NCBI GenBank assembly: GCA_002798175.1
Contig: NWQL01000004.1
Span: 528,609-592,608, forward strand
DNA length: 64,000 nucleotides
DNA from: Lysobacteraceae bacterium NML91-0213
GTDB lineage: Bacteria; Pseudomonadota; Gammaproteobacteria; Xanthomonadales; Xanthomonadaceae
Reading direction: 5' to 3'
Positions 1 through 6,587 of the stretch are shown here, in pieces (positions within the stretch are counted from its first letter, which is position 1; every line of letters starts with the position of its first letter). The notes under the pieces were generated by a model, which worked only from the letters and a program-made list of their open reading frames with translations, was not told the origin of the DNA and did not search any database. The position numbers and the translations under genes are program-made.

Positions 1-36
1 GCCCCCAAGCTTCTCAATCGTCTTGCGGTCCAGCAT
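1..36 (-). CDS. N-terminal edge of an unidentified gene (truncated by window start)
   Basis: An ATG at 36 reading leftwards gives MLDRKTIEKLGG before the window ends. An AGGGG stretch sits about 8 bases upstream on the same strand, which is a plausible ribosome-binding site, and no other gene occupies 37-347. Twelve residues are too few to name a family. It may be a short coiled-coil protein of the UbiK type, but that is only a guess from the charged start. Confidence 0.4.
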   Translation of the reverse strand, partial: MLDRKTIEKLGG

Positions 37-218
37 GACCTCACCCCTGAGCCCTGAAAATCAGGCCTCAAGGGTAAGGGCGGTCCTTGAAGGCTCCCCG
101 CTGATCCGCGAAGAACCCTTTTTTTGGTCCTCTCCACAGCTCCGGGTCCGGGGCGATGGGCAGGCGGCTGGACTGATCGTGCATGCGCGGATGGCTCCGT
201 TGCGAGTCGCGCTGCCCG

Positions 219-320
219 TCGCGCGCAAGCGCGCTCCTACAAGCCCAAGGTCCGATCGTGGGAGCGGCCTTGGCCGCGATGCGCCCTGCCCGGCATCGCG
301 CGCAAGCGCGCTCCCACAGG
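219..320. repeat. Cluster of three REP-like palindromic units
   Basis: Units at about 219-241 and 295-319 share the core GCGCGCAAGCGCGCTCC. A middle unit at about 257-281, GTGGGAGCGGCCTTGGCCGC, lies in the opposite orientation, giving an inverted REP arrangement. This type of GGGAGCGCGCTTGCGCGC palindrome is widespread between genes in Xanthomonadaceae and Pseudomonas. The insertion sequence begins about 28 bases downstream. Nothing else is recognised in 37-347. Confidence 0.75.
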
Positions 321-347
321 CCTGCGTCCTGGCGAAGTGGACAGGCC

Positions 348-376
348 TGTAATGACCCAGCGGTTTCTGCTCAGGT
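348..376. repeat. Left terminal inverted repeat of the IS
   Basis: This 29-base end pairs with 1532-1561 apart from three substitutions and one base of length difference. The first base of the orfB stop codon (376-378, minus strand) falls inside it, as is common in compact IS3 elements. Confidence 0.9.
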
Positions 377-1194
377 CAGTCCGCTAAAGCATAAGCCTCA
401 GCGGGTGTCTTCATGCCCAGCGCCTGGTGTGGGCGCCGATAGTTGTAAAACTGGATCCAGTCGCCGATCACCCGGATGGCGTGCTGCTGGCTCTCGAAGC
501 GGTGGCGATGCGCGCACTGCTCCTTCAGCGTCCGGATGACGCGCTCGACCATGCCGTTCTGCTGGGGGCAGTGGGGGGTGATGAACTCCTGCTTCAAGCC
601 GTAGCTGCGGACCAGTCGCGTGTAGTGCCGGCTGGTGAAGACCAAACCGTTGTCGGAGCGAAGCAGGAACGGCACGGGGACGCGCCCGAGCGTGCCGTAG
701 CGGGTGATCAGGGCCTGCTCGAGAGCGGCGGCCGCGGTGGTTGCGCGACCGCTTCGCGAGAGCTGCCAGCCCAGCAACTGCCGGGTGTGGCAGTCGATCA
801 CCAAGGCCAGCGTCAGCCAGCCGTCCCGGCCGCCCCAGATCCGGCACAGGTCGGTCGCCCAACGCTCATCCGGCCCTTGCGCGACGGAGGGCAATGCCTG
901 GATTCGAGGTCGGCGGCCAATGGCCCGCTTGCGGACCTGCCAACCCTTGAGCTGGAAGATCCGCTGCACCGTGTTCTTGTTCATGCCAAGCAGCCCAGCC
1001 ACCGTGCGGTAGCCGAACGATGGCTCCTGCTCGATCAGTGCCTTGATCGGCTCCGCCAGCTCCGGCTTGACCGTCGGCGGCGCCTTGGTGGGCCGGTAAT
1101 ACATCGTGCGCCGCGCCACGCCAAACCAGCGGCACAGCTTCACCATCGAGACCTCGAACCCATCGTCCCGCAGTCCCTGCTGGATCGAGACCAT
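376..1194 (-). CDS. IS3-family transposase OrfB (DDE integrase domain)
   Basis: This is the catalytic part of the transposase. An N-terminal helix-turn-helix-like region (HTH_21 type) is followed by an rve integrase core. The acidic triad is visible: Asp in WATDLC, Asp in RSDNG and Glu in VERVIRTLKEQ, and the C-terminal YNYRRPHQALG motif is typical of IS3. The ATG at 1194 overlaps the orfA stop as TGATG, so reinitiation would give 272 residues. A run of seven A on the coding strand (1227-1233) also permits a -1 frameshift that would join most of OrfA to OrfB as a protein of about 375 residues. Family knowledge favours frameshifting for the active enzyme. Confidence 0.93.
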   Translation of the reverse strand: MVSIQQGLRDDGFEVSMVKLCRWFGVARRTMYYRPTKAPPTVKPELAEPIKALIEQEPSFGYRTVAGLLGMNKNTVQRIFQLKGWQVRKRAIGRRPRIQALPSVAQGPDERWATDLCRIWGGRDGWLTLALVIDCHTRQLLGWQLSRSGRATTAAAALEQALITRYGTLGRVPVPFLLRSDNGLVFTSRHYTRLVRSYGLKQEFITPHCPQQNGMVERVIRTLKEQCAHRHRFESQQHAIRVIGDWIQFYNYRRPHQALGMKTPAEAYALAD

Positions 1195-1508
1195 CAGGTC
1201 TCGTCCTTGCCCAACAGGGACGTCAATTTTTTTCGGGCGCGCAGCTCCAGCATCGCTTCGCCGTAGGCTTCCTGCAGATCCTTGAGCTGCCGCTCGTACT
1301 GCTCCCGGACGTCCTCGGGCTTCGCTCGCAGGGCGTTCTCCATCCCGCGCTTTGCGTCGTCGACCCAACCCTCGATCTCCGACGGGGTCAGGTCGAACTG
1401 CCGGCTGGCCTCGGCCACCGTCGTCTTGCCCTGGATGATCTCCAGCACCAGCGCCGACTTCCGCCGCGCCGTCCAACGCTTGATCTCTTCTTCCATCACT
1501 TGGCTCAT
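1194..1508 (-). CDS. IS3-family transposase OrfA (DNA-binding helix-turn-helix)
   Basis: This 104-residue protein starts MSQVMEEEIKRWTARRKSAL and contains a helix-turn-helix (about residues 15-50), followed by a helical charged stretch likely to form the coiled coil or leucine zipper used for multimerisation. Near the end the codons CGA AAA AAA TTG create a slippery A-AAA-AAA heptamer. A -1 shift there continues in the orfB frame as KKIDVPVGQG. Without the shift translation stops at 1194-1196. OrfA alone normally binds the ends and acts as a regulator of transposition. Confidence 0.92.
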   Translation of the reverse strand: MSQVMEEEIKRWTARRKSALVLEIIQGKTTVAEASRQFDLTPSEIEGWVDDAKRGMENALRAKPEDVREQYERQLKDLQEAYGEAMLELRARKKLTSLLGKDET

Positions 1509-1531
1509 CGTGCTCTCCGTGAAAAGGTAGC

Positions 1532-1561
1532 ACCTGAGCAGGAAATCACTGGGTCATTACA
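1532..1561. repeat. Right terminal inverted repeat of the IS
   Basis: This 30-base end lies 23 bases upstream of the orfA start (1508) and is the counterpart of 348-376. The orfA promoter would have to overlap it or lie in the short leader. Confidence 0.9.
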
Positions 1562-1565
1562 GGCC

Positions 1566-1672
1566 AGCGGACGCAGGGGGATGTCCAGAGCCGGCCATGG
1601 ATGGCCGGCGGCCGGATGTGGGAGCAGGACGCGGAGATATCCGGCTGGGCATTCCCCCTGCGGCCGCGGCGA
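1566..1672 (-). repeat. Structured repeat type A, copy 1
   Basis: This repeat of about 107 bp is nearly identical to 2708-2819 and 15146-15257. Its outer arms, GGGGGATGTCCAG (1576-1588) and CTGGGCATTCCCCC (1645-1658), pair with a G-T wobble and one extra base. Inside is the hairpin GCCGGCCA-TGGA-TGGCCGGC (1590-1609), whose minus-strand loop is TCCA. The left arm found in the other copies (the CCGAC...GTCGG hairpin) is missing here; the insertion sequence ends just to the left, so it may have interrupted or replaced that part. The proteins that can be read through it are not credible genes. Confidence 0.85.
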
Positions 1673-1792
1673 GCCAATGAGACCCGAACGAGAGACCTGT
1701 GGACGCTCCGAAGGTGATGCGAAACAAACTCGTAAGCACTGGCGCTGACACCTTTGTTCTCCACAACAAGCAATAACGCTTCTCGTATAGAA

Positions 1793-1818
1793 AACGCCCG
1801 GCTATGAGACCGGGCGTT
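1793..1818 (-). terminator. Rho-independent terminator of the lectin gene
   Basis: AACGCCCGG and CCGGGCGTT form a 9-bp stem around an 8-base loop. On the minus strand the stem is followed directly by TTTTCT. It lies about 45 bases after the stop codon of the lectin gene at 1864. Confidence 0.85.
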
Positions 1819-1863
1819 CTGGTGTCACATTTCAGTAGCTAGCTTTCGTCCGTACAAACGCCC

Positions 1864-2457
1864 TTAAACACGCTCAAGAATTGCTTCGAAACTGTGCCAA
1901 TCGCCGTGACAATCAAACTGTACCAGGGCAGTTGTGTGGGCCGCATCTTGTGGTACTGCGCACTTACCACTATGCACGTTGATCAGCTTCGTGCGCCCCC
2001 ACCACGCTACGTCGGAGCGGGTCGTCATCCACAACTGACTGGGGTTTTGGTAATCACACTGCTGATGCACGAGCACTGAACCCGATTCAGCCGAATTATT
2101 CTGGACTGAAATGCATGTATTGGAGATCGTATTCCTGAAGGCGAACGTATCCCACTCACCACTAGAATTCCTCGCGACACCCACCCAAGTCCACTTTTGA
2201 TGATGGATTGTCCCAGAATTACTTATAGCGCTCGCACAGGGAGAGACCTGGAGAACAGCGTTCGACGAATTACCGCCCTCAAAACCTATACAACCTTCAA
2301 ACGATCTGATATGAAACGGCGGCCTGATAGTTATTAATACGGACTTGATTCCGGCATTAACGGTTGGAGTTGGAATCTCCGCGCGGGCATCGAACGCTAG
2401 AACGGAGGCCCCAACCACGATAGCTGCAAAACCCGCAATTACACTTTTCTTATCCAT
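1864..2457 (-). CDS. Secreted ricin-type beta-trefoil lectin-like protein
   Basis: The 197-residue product starts MDKKSVIAG. The ATG at 2457 is preferred to one five codons upstream because GGAAGGA lies about 6 bases before it. A signal peptide (hydrophobic FAAIVVGASVLAF, then ARA cleavage) is followed by about 170 residues with the features of a ricin B/trefoil carbohydrate-binding fold: paired cysteines, CIGFEGG, CISVQNN, CAVPQD repeats and a QLW near each QxW position. There is no catalytic domain, so it is a stand-alone lectin or a lectin-like toxin or inhibitor subunit. Base composition is clearly lower in G+C than all neighbours, with many A/T-ending codons, which suggests acquisition by transfer. 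It has its own terminator and lies between direct repeat-A copies. Confidence 0.78.
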   Translation of the reverse strand: MDKKSVIAGFAAIVVGASVLAFDARAEIPTPTVNAGIKSVLITIRPPFHIRSFEGCIGFEGGNSSNAVLQVSPCASAISNSGTIHHQKWTWVGVARNSSGEWDTFAFRNTISNTCISVQNNSAESGSVLVHQQCDYQNPSQLWMTTRSDVAWWGRTKLINVHSGKCAVPQDAAHTTALVQFDCHGDWHSFEAILERV

Positions 2458-2675
2458 AATGGTTCCTTCCATTAATTACTGAAACACAGCACACAGCACG
2501 CATTAGGCTTATCGAGCAGCAATAACCCCTCGAGCCTACCCGCTAAACGGCTCTATAGCCGAAAAGCGTTGGCATGCTCCCACGTGATCTAGGTACAAAT
2601 GTTAACAATTTCTTAATCTGCACTGCGGCCTTCGCTAATGCAATGCCTCGGGCAGCCACACCGTTCTTAGATGTT
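2458..2675 (-). promoter_or_regulatory. A+T-rich upstream region of the lectin gene
   Basis: No gene is seen between 2458 and the gpsA stop at 2889. This part has the same low G+C content as the lectin gene and presumably carries its promoter, for instance around the TTAACAATTTCTTAAT stretch near 2600. I could not assign -35 and -10 boxes with confidence. The rest of the gap (2676-2888) holds repeat A copy 2. Confidence 0.4.
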
Positions 2676-2819
2676 TGATCTTCGCCCCGACGCGGCGACC
2701 AGTCGGAGCCGCCGCGGACGCAGGGGGATGTCCAGAGCCGGCCATGGATGGCCGGCGGCCGGATGTGGGAGCAGGACGCGGAGATATCCGGCTGGGCATC
2801 CCCCTGTGGCCGCGGCGGG
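2676..2819 (-). repeat. Structured repeat type A, copy 2 (with left arm)
   Basis: The core at 2708-2819 matches copies 1 and 3. A further 30 or so bases to the left (TTGATCTTCGCCCCGACGCG and onward, with a CCGAC/GTCGG hairpin) match 15113-15145, so the full unit is about 145 bp. The TCCA-loop hairpin is at 2737-2756 (minus strand). It lies between the lectin gene and the gpsA stop codon. Confidence 0.87.
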
Positions 2820-2888
2820 CCAGCGGCGCTCGCTCAACCGAAAGGAACCTGCTCCGCGGCGGCTGCCACCAGCCCCGGGGCGCCCAGC

Positions 2889-3911
2889 TCAGCCGAACAG
2901 CTTCGCCGGGTATTCGGACTTGCGCTCGCGGGCCATCAGGCGGGCGACGCCTTCGGCGGGGGTGATGTCGCCGTGCAGGACATCGCGCACGTTGGCGGCG
3001 ATCGGCAGGTCGACGCCATGGCGGTCGGCCAGGCGCATCACCTCGTCGGCGGTCTGTACCGACTCCACCACCTGGCCGATCTCGCGCACCGCTTCCTCCA
3101 GCGGCTGGCCGCGGCCCAGTGCAAGCCCGAGGCGGCGGTTGCGCGAGAGGTCGCCGGTGGCGGTCAGCACCAGGTCGCCAAGGCCGGCCAGGCCCATCAG
3201 GGTTTCCGGGCGGCCGCCCATCGCCATGTTGAGGCGCAGCATCTCGTTGAGACCGCGGGTCACCAGGCCGGCGCGGGCGTTGAGGCCCAGGCCCATGCCG
3301 TCGGCAACGCCGGTGGCCACCGCCAGCACGTTCTTCATCGCGCCGCCAAGCTCGGCGCCGCTCATGTCGCTGCCGGTGTAGGCACGGAAGGCCGGGCCGT
3401 GCAGCACCCCGGCCACCTGCTCGGCGAAGGCCTCGTCGTGCGCATGCACGGTGAGCGCGGTCGGCAGCCCGAGCGCGACCTCCTTGGCGAACGACGGGCC
3501 GGTCACCACCGCCAGCGGCACGTCGGGGCCGAGCACCTCGGCGGCGACCTCGTGCAGGAAGCGCCCGGATCCGGGCTCGAAGCCCTTGGTCGCCCAGGCC
3601 ACGCCGGCAGCATGCGGGCGCAGCGGCGCGATCGCGCGCAGCGTTTCCGCGAACGCGTGCGATGGCACCACCACCAGCACCAGGCCGGCCCCGTCGAGGG
3701 CGCGGCCGAGGTCGGCGGTTGCACGCAGGGACTCCGGCAGGGCGATGCCCGGCAGGTAGCGGGCATTGACGTGGTCGCGGTCGATCGCCTCGACCGCCTG
3801 CGCATCGCGTCCCCACAGCACGGTGGGGACGTCATGGCGGGCGATCAGGGCGGCGAGCGCGGTGCCCCAGGAGCCCGCGCCCAGCACCGCGACATGCGGT
3901 CGCGACACCAT
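2889..3911 (-). CDS. gpsA: Glycerol-3-phosphate dehydrogenase [NAD(P)+]
   Basis: GpsA reduces dihydroxyacetone phosphate to sn-glycerol 3-phosphate in the cytosol, supplying the backbone for phospholipids. The 340-residue length is normal. The N-terminal dinucleotide-binding loop GAGSWGT is at residues 11-17. The GPSFAKE motif and the catalytic-lysine segment GGAMKNVLA follow, and the C-terminal domain includes [10 protein letters not shown]. The start lies only 3 bases after the secB stop, so the two are probably translated from one message. The secB-gpsA pairing is the usual order in gammaproteobacteria. No terminator was recognised before repeat A copy 2. Confidence 0.97.
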   Translation of the reverse strand: MVSRPHVAVLGAGSWGTALAALIARHDVPTVLWGRDAQAVEAIDRDHVNARYLPGIALPESLRATADLGRALDGAGLVLVVVPSHAFAETLRAIAPLRPHAAGVAWATKGFEPGSGRFLHEVAAEVLGPDVPLAVVTGPSFAKEVALGLPTALTVHAHDEAFAEQVAGVLHGPAFRAYTGSDMSGAELGGAMKNVLAVATGVADGMGLGLNARAGLVTRGLNEMLRLNMAMGGRPETLMGLAGLGDLVLTATGDLSRNRRLGLALGRGQPLEEAVREIGQVVESVQTADEVMRLADRHGVDLPIAANVRDVLHGDITPAEGVARLMARERKSEYPAKLFG

Positions 3912-3914
3912 CGG

Positions 3915-4433
3915 TCAGGCGTTGCCGACGATCTCGGTGCCGTCGCCGGCCTGCTGGCCGGAGCGCTGGCGCAGGCCTTCGGCATACAGCGCGTCGAAGT
4001 TGATCGGCTGCAGCAGGAACGGCGGGAAGCCACCGGCCTGGATCAGCTCGCCCAGCAGCTGGCGCGCGTACGGGTACAGCACGTTCGGGCAGTGGGTGCC
4101 GAGCATGGCGTCGAGCACGTTGGGCTCGAAACCGGCCAGGCCGAACACGCCGGCCTGCGCGACTTCGGCGACGTAGACGGTGTTGTCCTCGGCCAGCGAG
4201 CAGGTCAGGGTGATCTTGAGCACGACCTCGTAGCCGCTGTCGCCCACCCGCTGCACGCTCTGGTTGAGGCTCATGTTGAGCTGCGGCTGCGCCTGCTCGT
4301 TGAAGATCTGCGGCGCCTTGGGCGACTCGAAGGACACGTCCTTGACGTAGATCTTCTCGACGGTGAACTGCGCGCCGGCGGGCTGCGCGGGGGCGGCGGC
4401 GCCATTGGCGGCGACGTTGTCTTGCTCGGACAT
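3915..4433 (-). CDS. secB: Protein-export chaperone SecB
   Basis: SecB is a cytosolic tetrameric chaperone that keeps preproteins unfolded and hands them to SecA. The 172-residue protein has an Ala/Pro-rich N-terminal extension (about 20 residues), then the conserved [16 protein letters not shown] strand, the [18 protein letters not shown] core and the [14 protein letters not shown] segment followed by [17 protein letters not shown], all diagnostic. It lies between a rhodanese gene and gpsA as in enterobacteria, but the glutaredoxin gene grxC often found in this cluster is absent. Confidence 0.97.
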   Translation of the reverse strand: MSEQDNVAANGAAAPAQPAGAQFTVEKIYVKDVSFESPKAPQIFNEQAQPQLNMSLNQSVQRVGDSGYEVVLKITLTCSLAEDNTVYVAEVAQAGVFGLAGFEPNVLDAMLGTHCPNVLYPYARQLLGELIQAGGFPPFLLQPINFDALYAEGLRQRSGQQAGDGTEIVGNA

Positions 4434-4512
4434 GGTGGACTCCAGCGGAATTCGGGTAGTGGGATCGGAAAGGATCGATTATGGCACCGCGACCGCGGCG
4501 CGCCGGGTGTGC

Positions 4513-4947
4513 TCAGCGGCCGCGCTTGAGCGGCAGGTCGGCCTGCTGCCAGGCGCCGATGCCGCCCTCGAGCACGTAGATCTGCTCGAAACCGGCCTTC
4601 TTCAGCCGCTTGGCGGCCGTGTTGGCGGTCTGGCCGGTCTTGCACACCAGCACCACCGGCAGCGCGCGGGCCGCGGCGAGCTGCTTGTTCTCGGGATCGA
4701 ACTGGCTCATCTGCACGTTCTTCGAGCCGGGGATATGCCCCTTCTCGAAGTCGCCGCTGGGGCGCAGGTCGACCACCAGCGCGTTCTCGCGGTTGACCAG
4801 CACGGTCAGCTCGGCGGGGCGCAGACCCTTGAAGCCGCGCGTCAGGCGGGCGATCTCGGTCCAGATCAGGGCCAGCGTGATGCCGACCAGCGCCAACGCG
4901 AGCAGGTGGTTGCGGCCGGCAAATGCCAGCAGTTCTTCGAAAGTCAC
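4513..4947 (-). CDS. Membrane-anchored rhodanese-domain protein (YibN-like)
   Basis: This 144-residue protein has one N-terminal transmembrane helix (LLALALVGITLALIW, about residues 14-29) and a single rhodanese domain. The active-site loop is VCKTGQTA, with the persulfide-forming cysteine near residue 104. The fold motif VVDLRPSGDFEKGHIPGSKN is clear. Small one-domain rhodaneses next to secB are thought to act in sulfur transfer or in membrane-associated redox functions, but the substrate is unknown. The gene is 79 bases upstream of secB on the same strand and may be the first gene of the secB-gpsA unit. Confidence 0.9.
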   Translation of the reverse strand: MTFEELLAFAGRNHLLALALVGITLALIWTEIARLTRGFKGLRPAELTVLVNRENALVVDLRPSGDFEKGHIPGSKNVQMSQFDPENKQLAAARALPVVLVCKTGQTANTAAKRLKKAGFEQIYVLEGGIGAWQQADLPLKRGR

Positions 4948-5034
4948 GGGATTCGGTTACTGCAGACGGCGGGCGGCGATTGTCGCCCAGCGCGCGGCGG
5001 GGCGCAAAACACCGGGTGATGCGCGGACGCGGCG

Positions 5035-5490
5035 CTACTCGCCGGCCCAGAAGTCCGGCAGCCCGCCGGCCAGCCACCAGCGGCCGGCCTCGGCGTCGTA
5101 GCGCCACTGCTCGGTGTAGCGCACCGTGCGCTCGGCCATGGTGTGGCGGTTGATCACGCCGATCTGGATCTCGCGCGCGGCGGTGCTCTCGCCCGGCTGC
5201 GTGGCGAGTTCGCGGTAGCCCGAGATCTGGATCTGCTCGTAGCGCTGGAACTCGAGCTCGCTCATCGGGTGCGCTTCGCGCAGCTCCGGATCGACGAGGT
5301 TCCAGGCACCCTCGAAATCGCCCCAGCGGATCGCCGCCGAGTACATGTACTGCATGCGCTCGAGTTCGCTGGTCTTCTTGCCGGCGGTGGCGCAGCCCGC
5401 CAGCAGCAGCGTGCCCAGCATCAGCGCCACGATCGTGCCCCACCGCATCCAGCGCATCGCCTGCATCCCGTTGTTGGTCCCCGCCGGCAT
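5035..5490 (-). CDS. Putative lipoprotein of unknown function, 151 residues
   Basis: The product has a hydrophobic signal sequence ending in the lipobox LLAGC (Cys 33), so the mature protein should be a lipoprotein beginning CATAGKKTSELERMQ. The mature part includes AAIRWGDFEGAWNLVDPE and RYTEQWRYDAEAGRWWLAGG, an alpha-plus-beta domain like small SnoaL/NTF2-type folds, though I cannot name a family. The ATG at 5490 lies 1 base from the stop of the upstream thioesterase gene; an in-frame ATG at 5466 would also leave a complete signal peptide. The tight spacing suggests co-transcription with the thioesterase gene. Confidence 0.82.
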   Translation of the reverse strand: MPAGTNNGMQAMRWMRWGTIVALMLGTLLLAGCATAGKKTSELERMQYMYSAAIRWGDFEGAWNLVDPELREAHPMSELEFQRYEQIQISGYRELATQPGESTAAREIQIGVINRHTMAERTVRYTEQWRYDAEAGRWWLAGGLPDFWAGE

Positions 5491-5491
5491 G

Positions 5492-5989
5492 TTAGTCGGC
5501 CTGCCCCGGCGCGGAAACCGGCGCACGCAGGATCGCCGCGTAGCGCAACCGTGCCTCGGTGGCGATGCCACCGTCGGGCAGCGGGACCGAAGCGACCAGC
5601 CAGGTGCTGGCGCGGCCGCGCGTACGCAGGGTGTCGATGAAGCCCTGCCACGTGCCCTCCTCCAGCCACGCCTGCGCGTGGAGGTCGGCGAACAGCGGGG
5701 CGCGGTAGCGGACCTCGGTGGCGGCGACGAAGACATCGGCGTCCAGCCCCGCCGCCTCCACCCGGAGGGTCACCAGGCCCCAGGCGGCGAGTGTCGCCAG
5801 CGACACCAGGCTGCCGCCGAACGCGCAACCCTTGTCGTTGACGTGCGCGGCCAGCGGTGCCGACAGCCGCAGGCAGTCGCCGTCCCAGCCGGTGATGCCG
5901 ACCTGCATCGCCGCGACCGGCGGCATGCCGTCGAAGTGCGCCTGCAGGCGCTCGAGGGCGGCGGGGTCGGCAGTGATCGGTGCGGTCAT
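5492..5989 (-). CDS. Hot-dog fold thioesterase (YiiD C-terminal type)
   Basis: The ATG at 5989 has AGGAG 6 bases upstream and was preferred to longer frames. The 165-residue product resembles the thioesterase domain found at the C-terminus of YiiD: AAMQVGITGWDGDCLRLSAPL, then NDKGCAFGGSLVSLATLAAWG, where the Asn-x-x-Gly-x-x-Phe-Gly-Gly segment forms the central helix and active site, and FVAATEVRYRAPL. Such proteins hydrolyse acyl-thioesters (acyl-CoA or acyl-ACP), but the substrate here is unknown. It starts 53 bases from the divergent hemD-like gene and is followed by a lipoprotein gene with a 1-base gap. Confidence 0.85.
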   Translation of the reverse strand: MTAPITADPAALERLQAHFDGMPPVAAMQVGITGWDGDCLRLSAPLAAHVNDKGCAFGGSLVSLATLAAWGLVTLRVEAAGLDADVFVAATEVRYRAPLFADLHAQAWLEEGTWQGFIDTLRTRGRASTWLVASVPLPDGGIATEARLRYAAILRAPVSAPGQAD

Positions 5990-6041
5990 CGGAACTCCTG
6001 TTGCGGTTGCGGGACGTCGGCCCAGGCACCAAGCTGCGGCC

Positions 6042-6494
6042 ATGCCGCATGCCAGTGTTCCCGCCGTGCCCGAGCGGCCGGCATCCTACGTGATCTCGCT
6101 GCGCCCGGCGGGCGAACACGCGACCCTCGAACGCGCCGCCGCCGCGCGTGGCCTGGGCCTGATCGCGCTCTCGCCGTGGCGCATCGTGCATCGCGACGAC
6201 CCCGCGGCGCGTACCGCGCTGGCCGCGGCACTGGATGCGCCGGTGACGATCTTCACCAGCCCGCCCGCGGTGGCCGCTGCCGCCGCGCTGATGCCGCTGG
6301 CCGGTGCCGAGGCGCTGCAGCGCGTGCTCGAGGCCTTGCCCGGGCCCGCCGCGCGCCGCCTGCGCTCGGCCCGGGTGGTGGCGGCCAGCGAACGCCTGGC
6401 CGATCTCGCCCGCGCATCGGGCTTCGCCCACGCGCGCGCGGCCCACAGCCCGCAGCCGGAAGCGCTGCTGGCGGCGGCGATGGCGCTGCCCTGA
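6042..6494 (+). CDS. Half-length uroporphyrinogen-III synthase-like protein
   Basis: The 150-residue product resembles the first half of HemD: YVISLRPAGEHATLERAAAARG at the start, the TIFTSPPAVAAAAALM segment (fTSxnAV in the family), and VVAASERLADLARASGF followed by SPQPEALLAA, which corresponds to the vGxxTAxaLxxxG...s.aeaLl region. Normal HemD is about 250 residues; the second half is missing. Only 93 bases separate the stop from hemY, so no frameshifted remnant can be hidden there. Position directly before hemY supports a haem-pathway origin. It may be a decayed copy, a family-specific short form, or a regulator. No strong ribosome-binding site was seen before the ATG. Confidence 0.65.
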   Translation: MPHASVPAVPERPASYVISLRPAGEHATLERAAAARGLGLIALSPWRIVHRDDPAARTALAAALDAPVTIFTSPPAVAAAAALMPLAGAEALQRVLEALPGPAARRLRSARVVAASERLADLARASGFAHARAAHSPQPEALLAAAMALP

Positions 6495-6587
6495 GCGGGC
6501 GACGCCCCGTCGCGCATTCATTCTCCGCAGACAGGGCGCGCACTAGCGTGGCGTGGCCCAAGTCCTTCCACTCGGGGAGCGCCTTCC

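Larger units (their letters stand above)
348..1561 (-). mobile_element. Complete IS3-family insertion sequence, 1214 bp
   Basis: The ends are imperfect inverted repeats: 348-376 reads TGTAATGACCCAGCGGTTTC and continues, and the reverse complement of 1532-1561 begins TGTAATGACCCAGTGATTTC. Both finish with TGCTCAGGT. Inside are overlapping orfA and orfB on the minus strand, the usual IS3 arrangement. GGCC flanks both ends (344-347 and 1562-1565) and could be a 4-bp target duplication; because GGCC is its own reverse complement it could equally be part of the ends. Both frames are intact and the DDE residues are present, so the element looks potentially active. It sits between a REP cluster and a copy of repeat A. 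Confidence 0.93.

Noticed and set aside
1566-1773. Short hypothetical proteins read through repeat A (GHGWPAAGCG-type peptides)
   Set aside because: The same peptide appears wherever the repeat appears because the DNA is repeated; no start signal or conserved protein feature.
2748-4529. Long open frame opposite gpsA and secB (nearly 600 codons)
   Set aside because: It is antisense to two certain genes. In DNA of this G+C content stop codons are rare in the complementary frames, and the product has a His/Gly/Arg-rich, non-protein-like composition.
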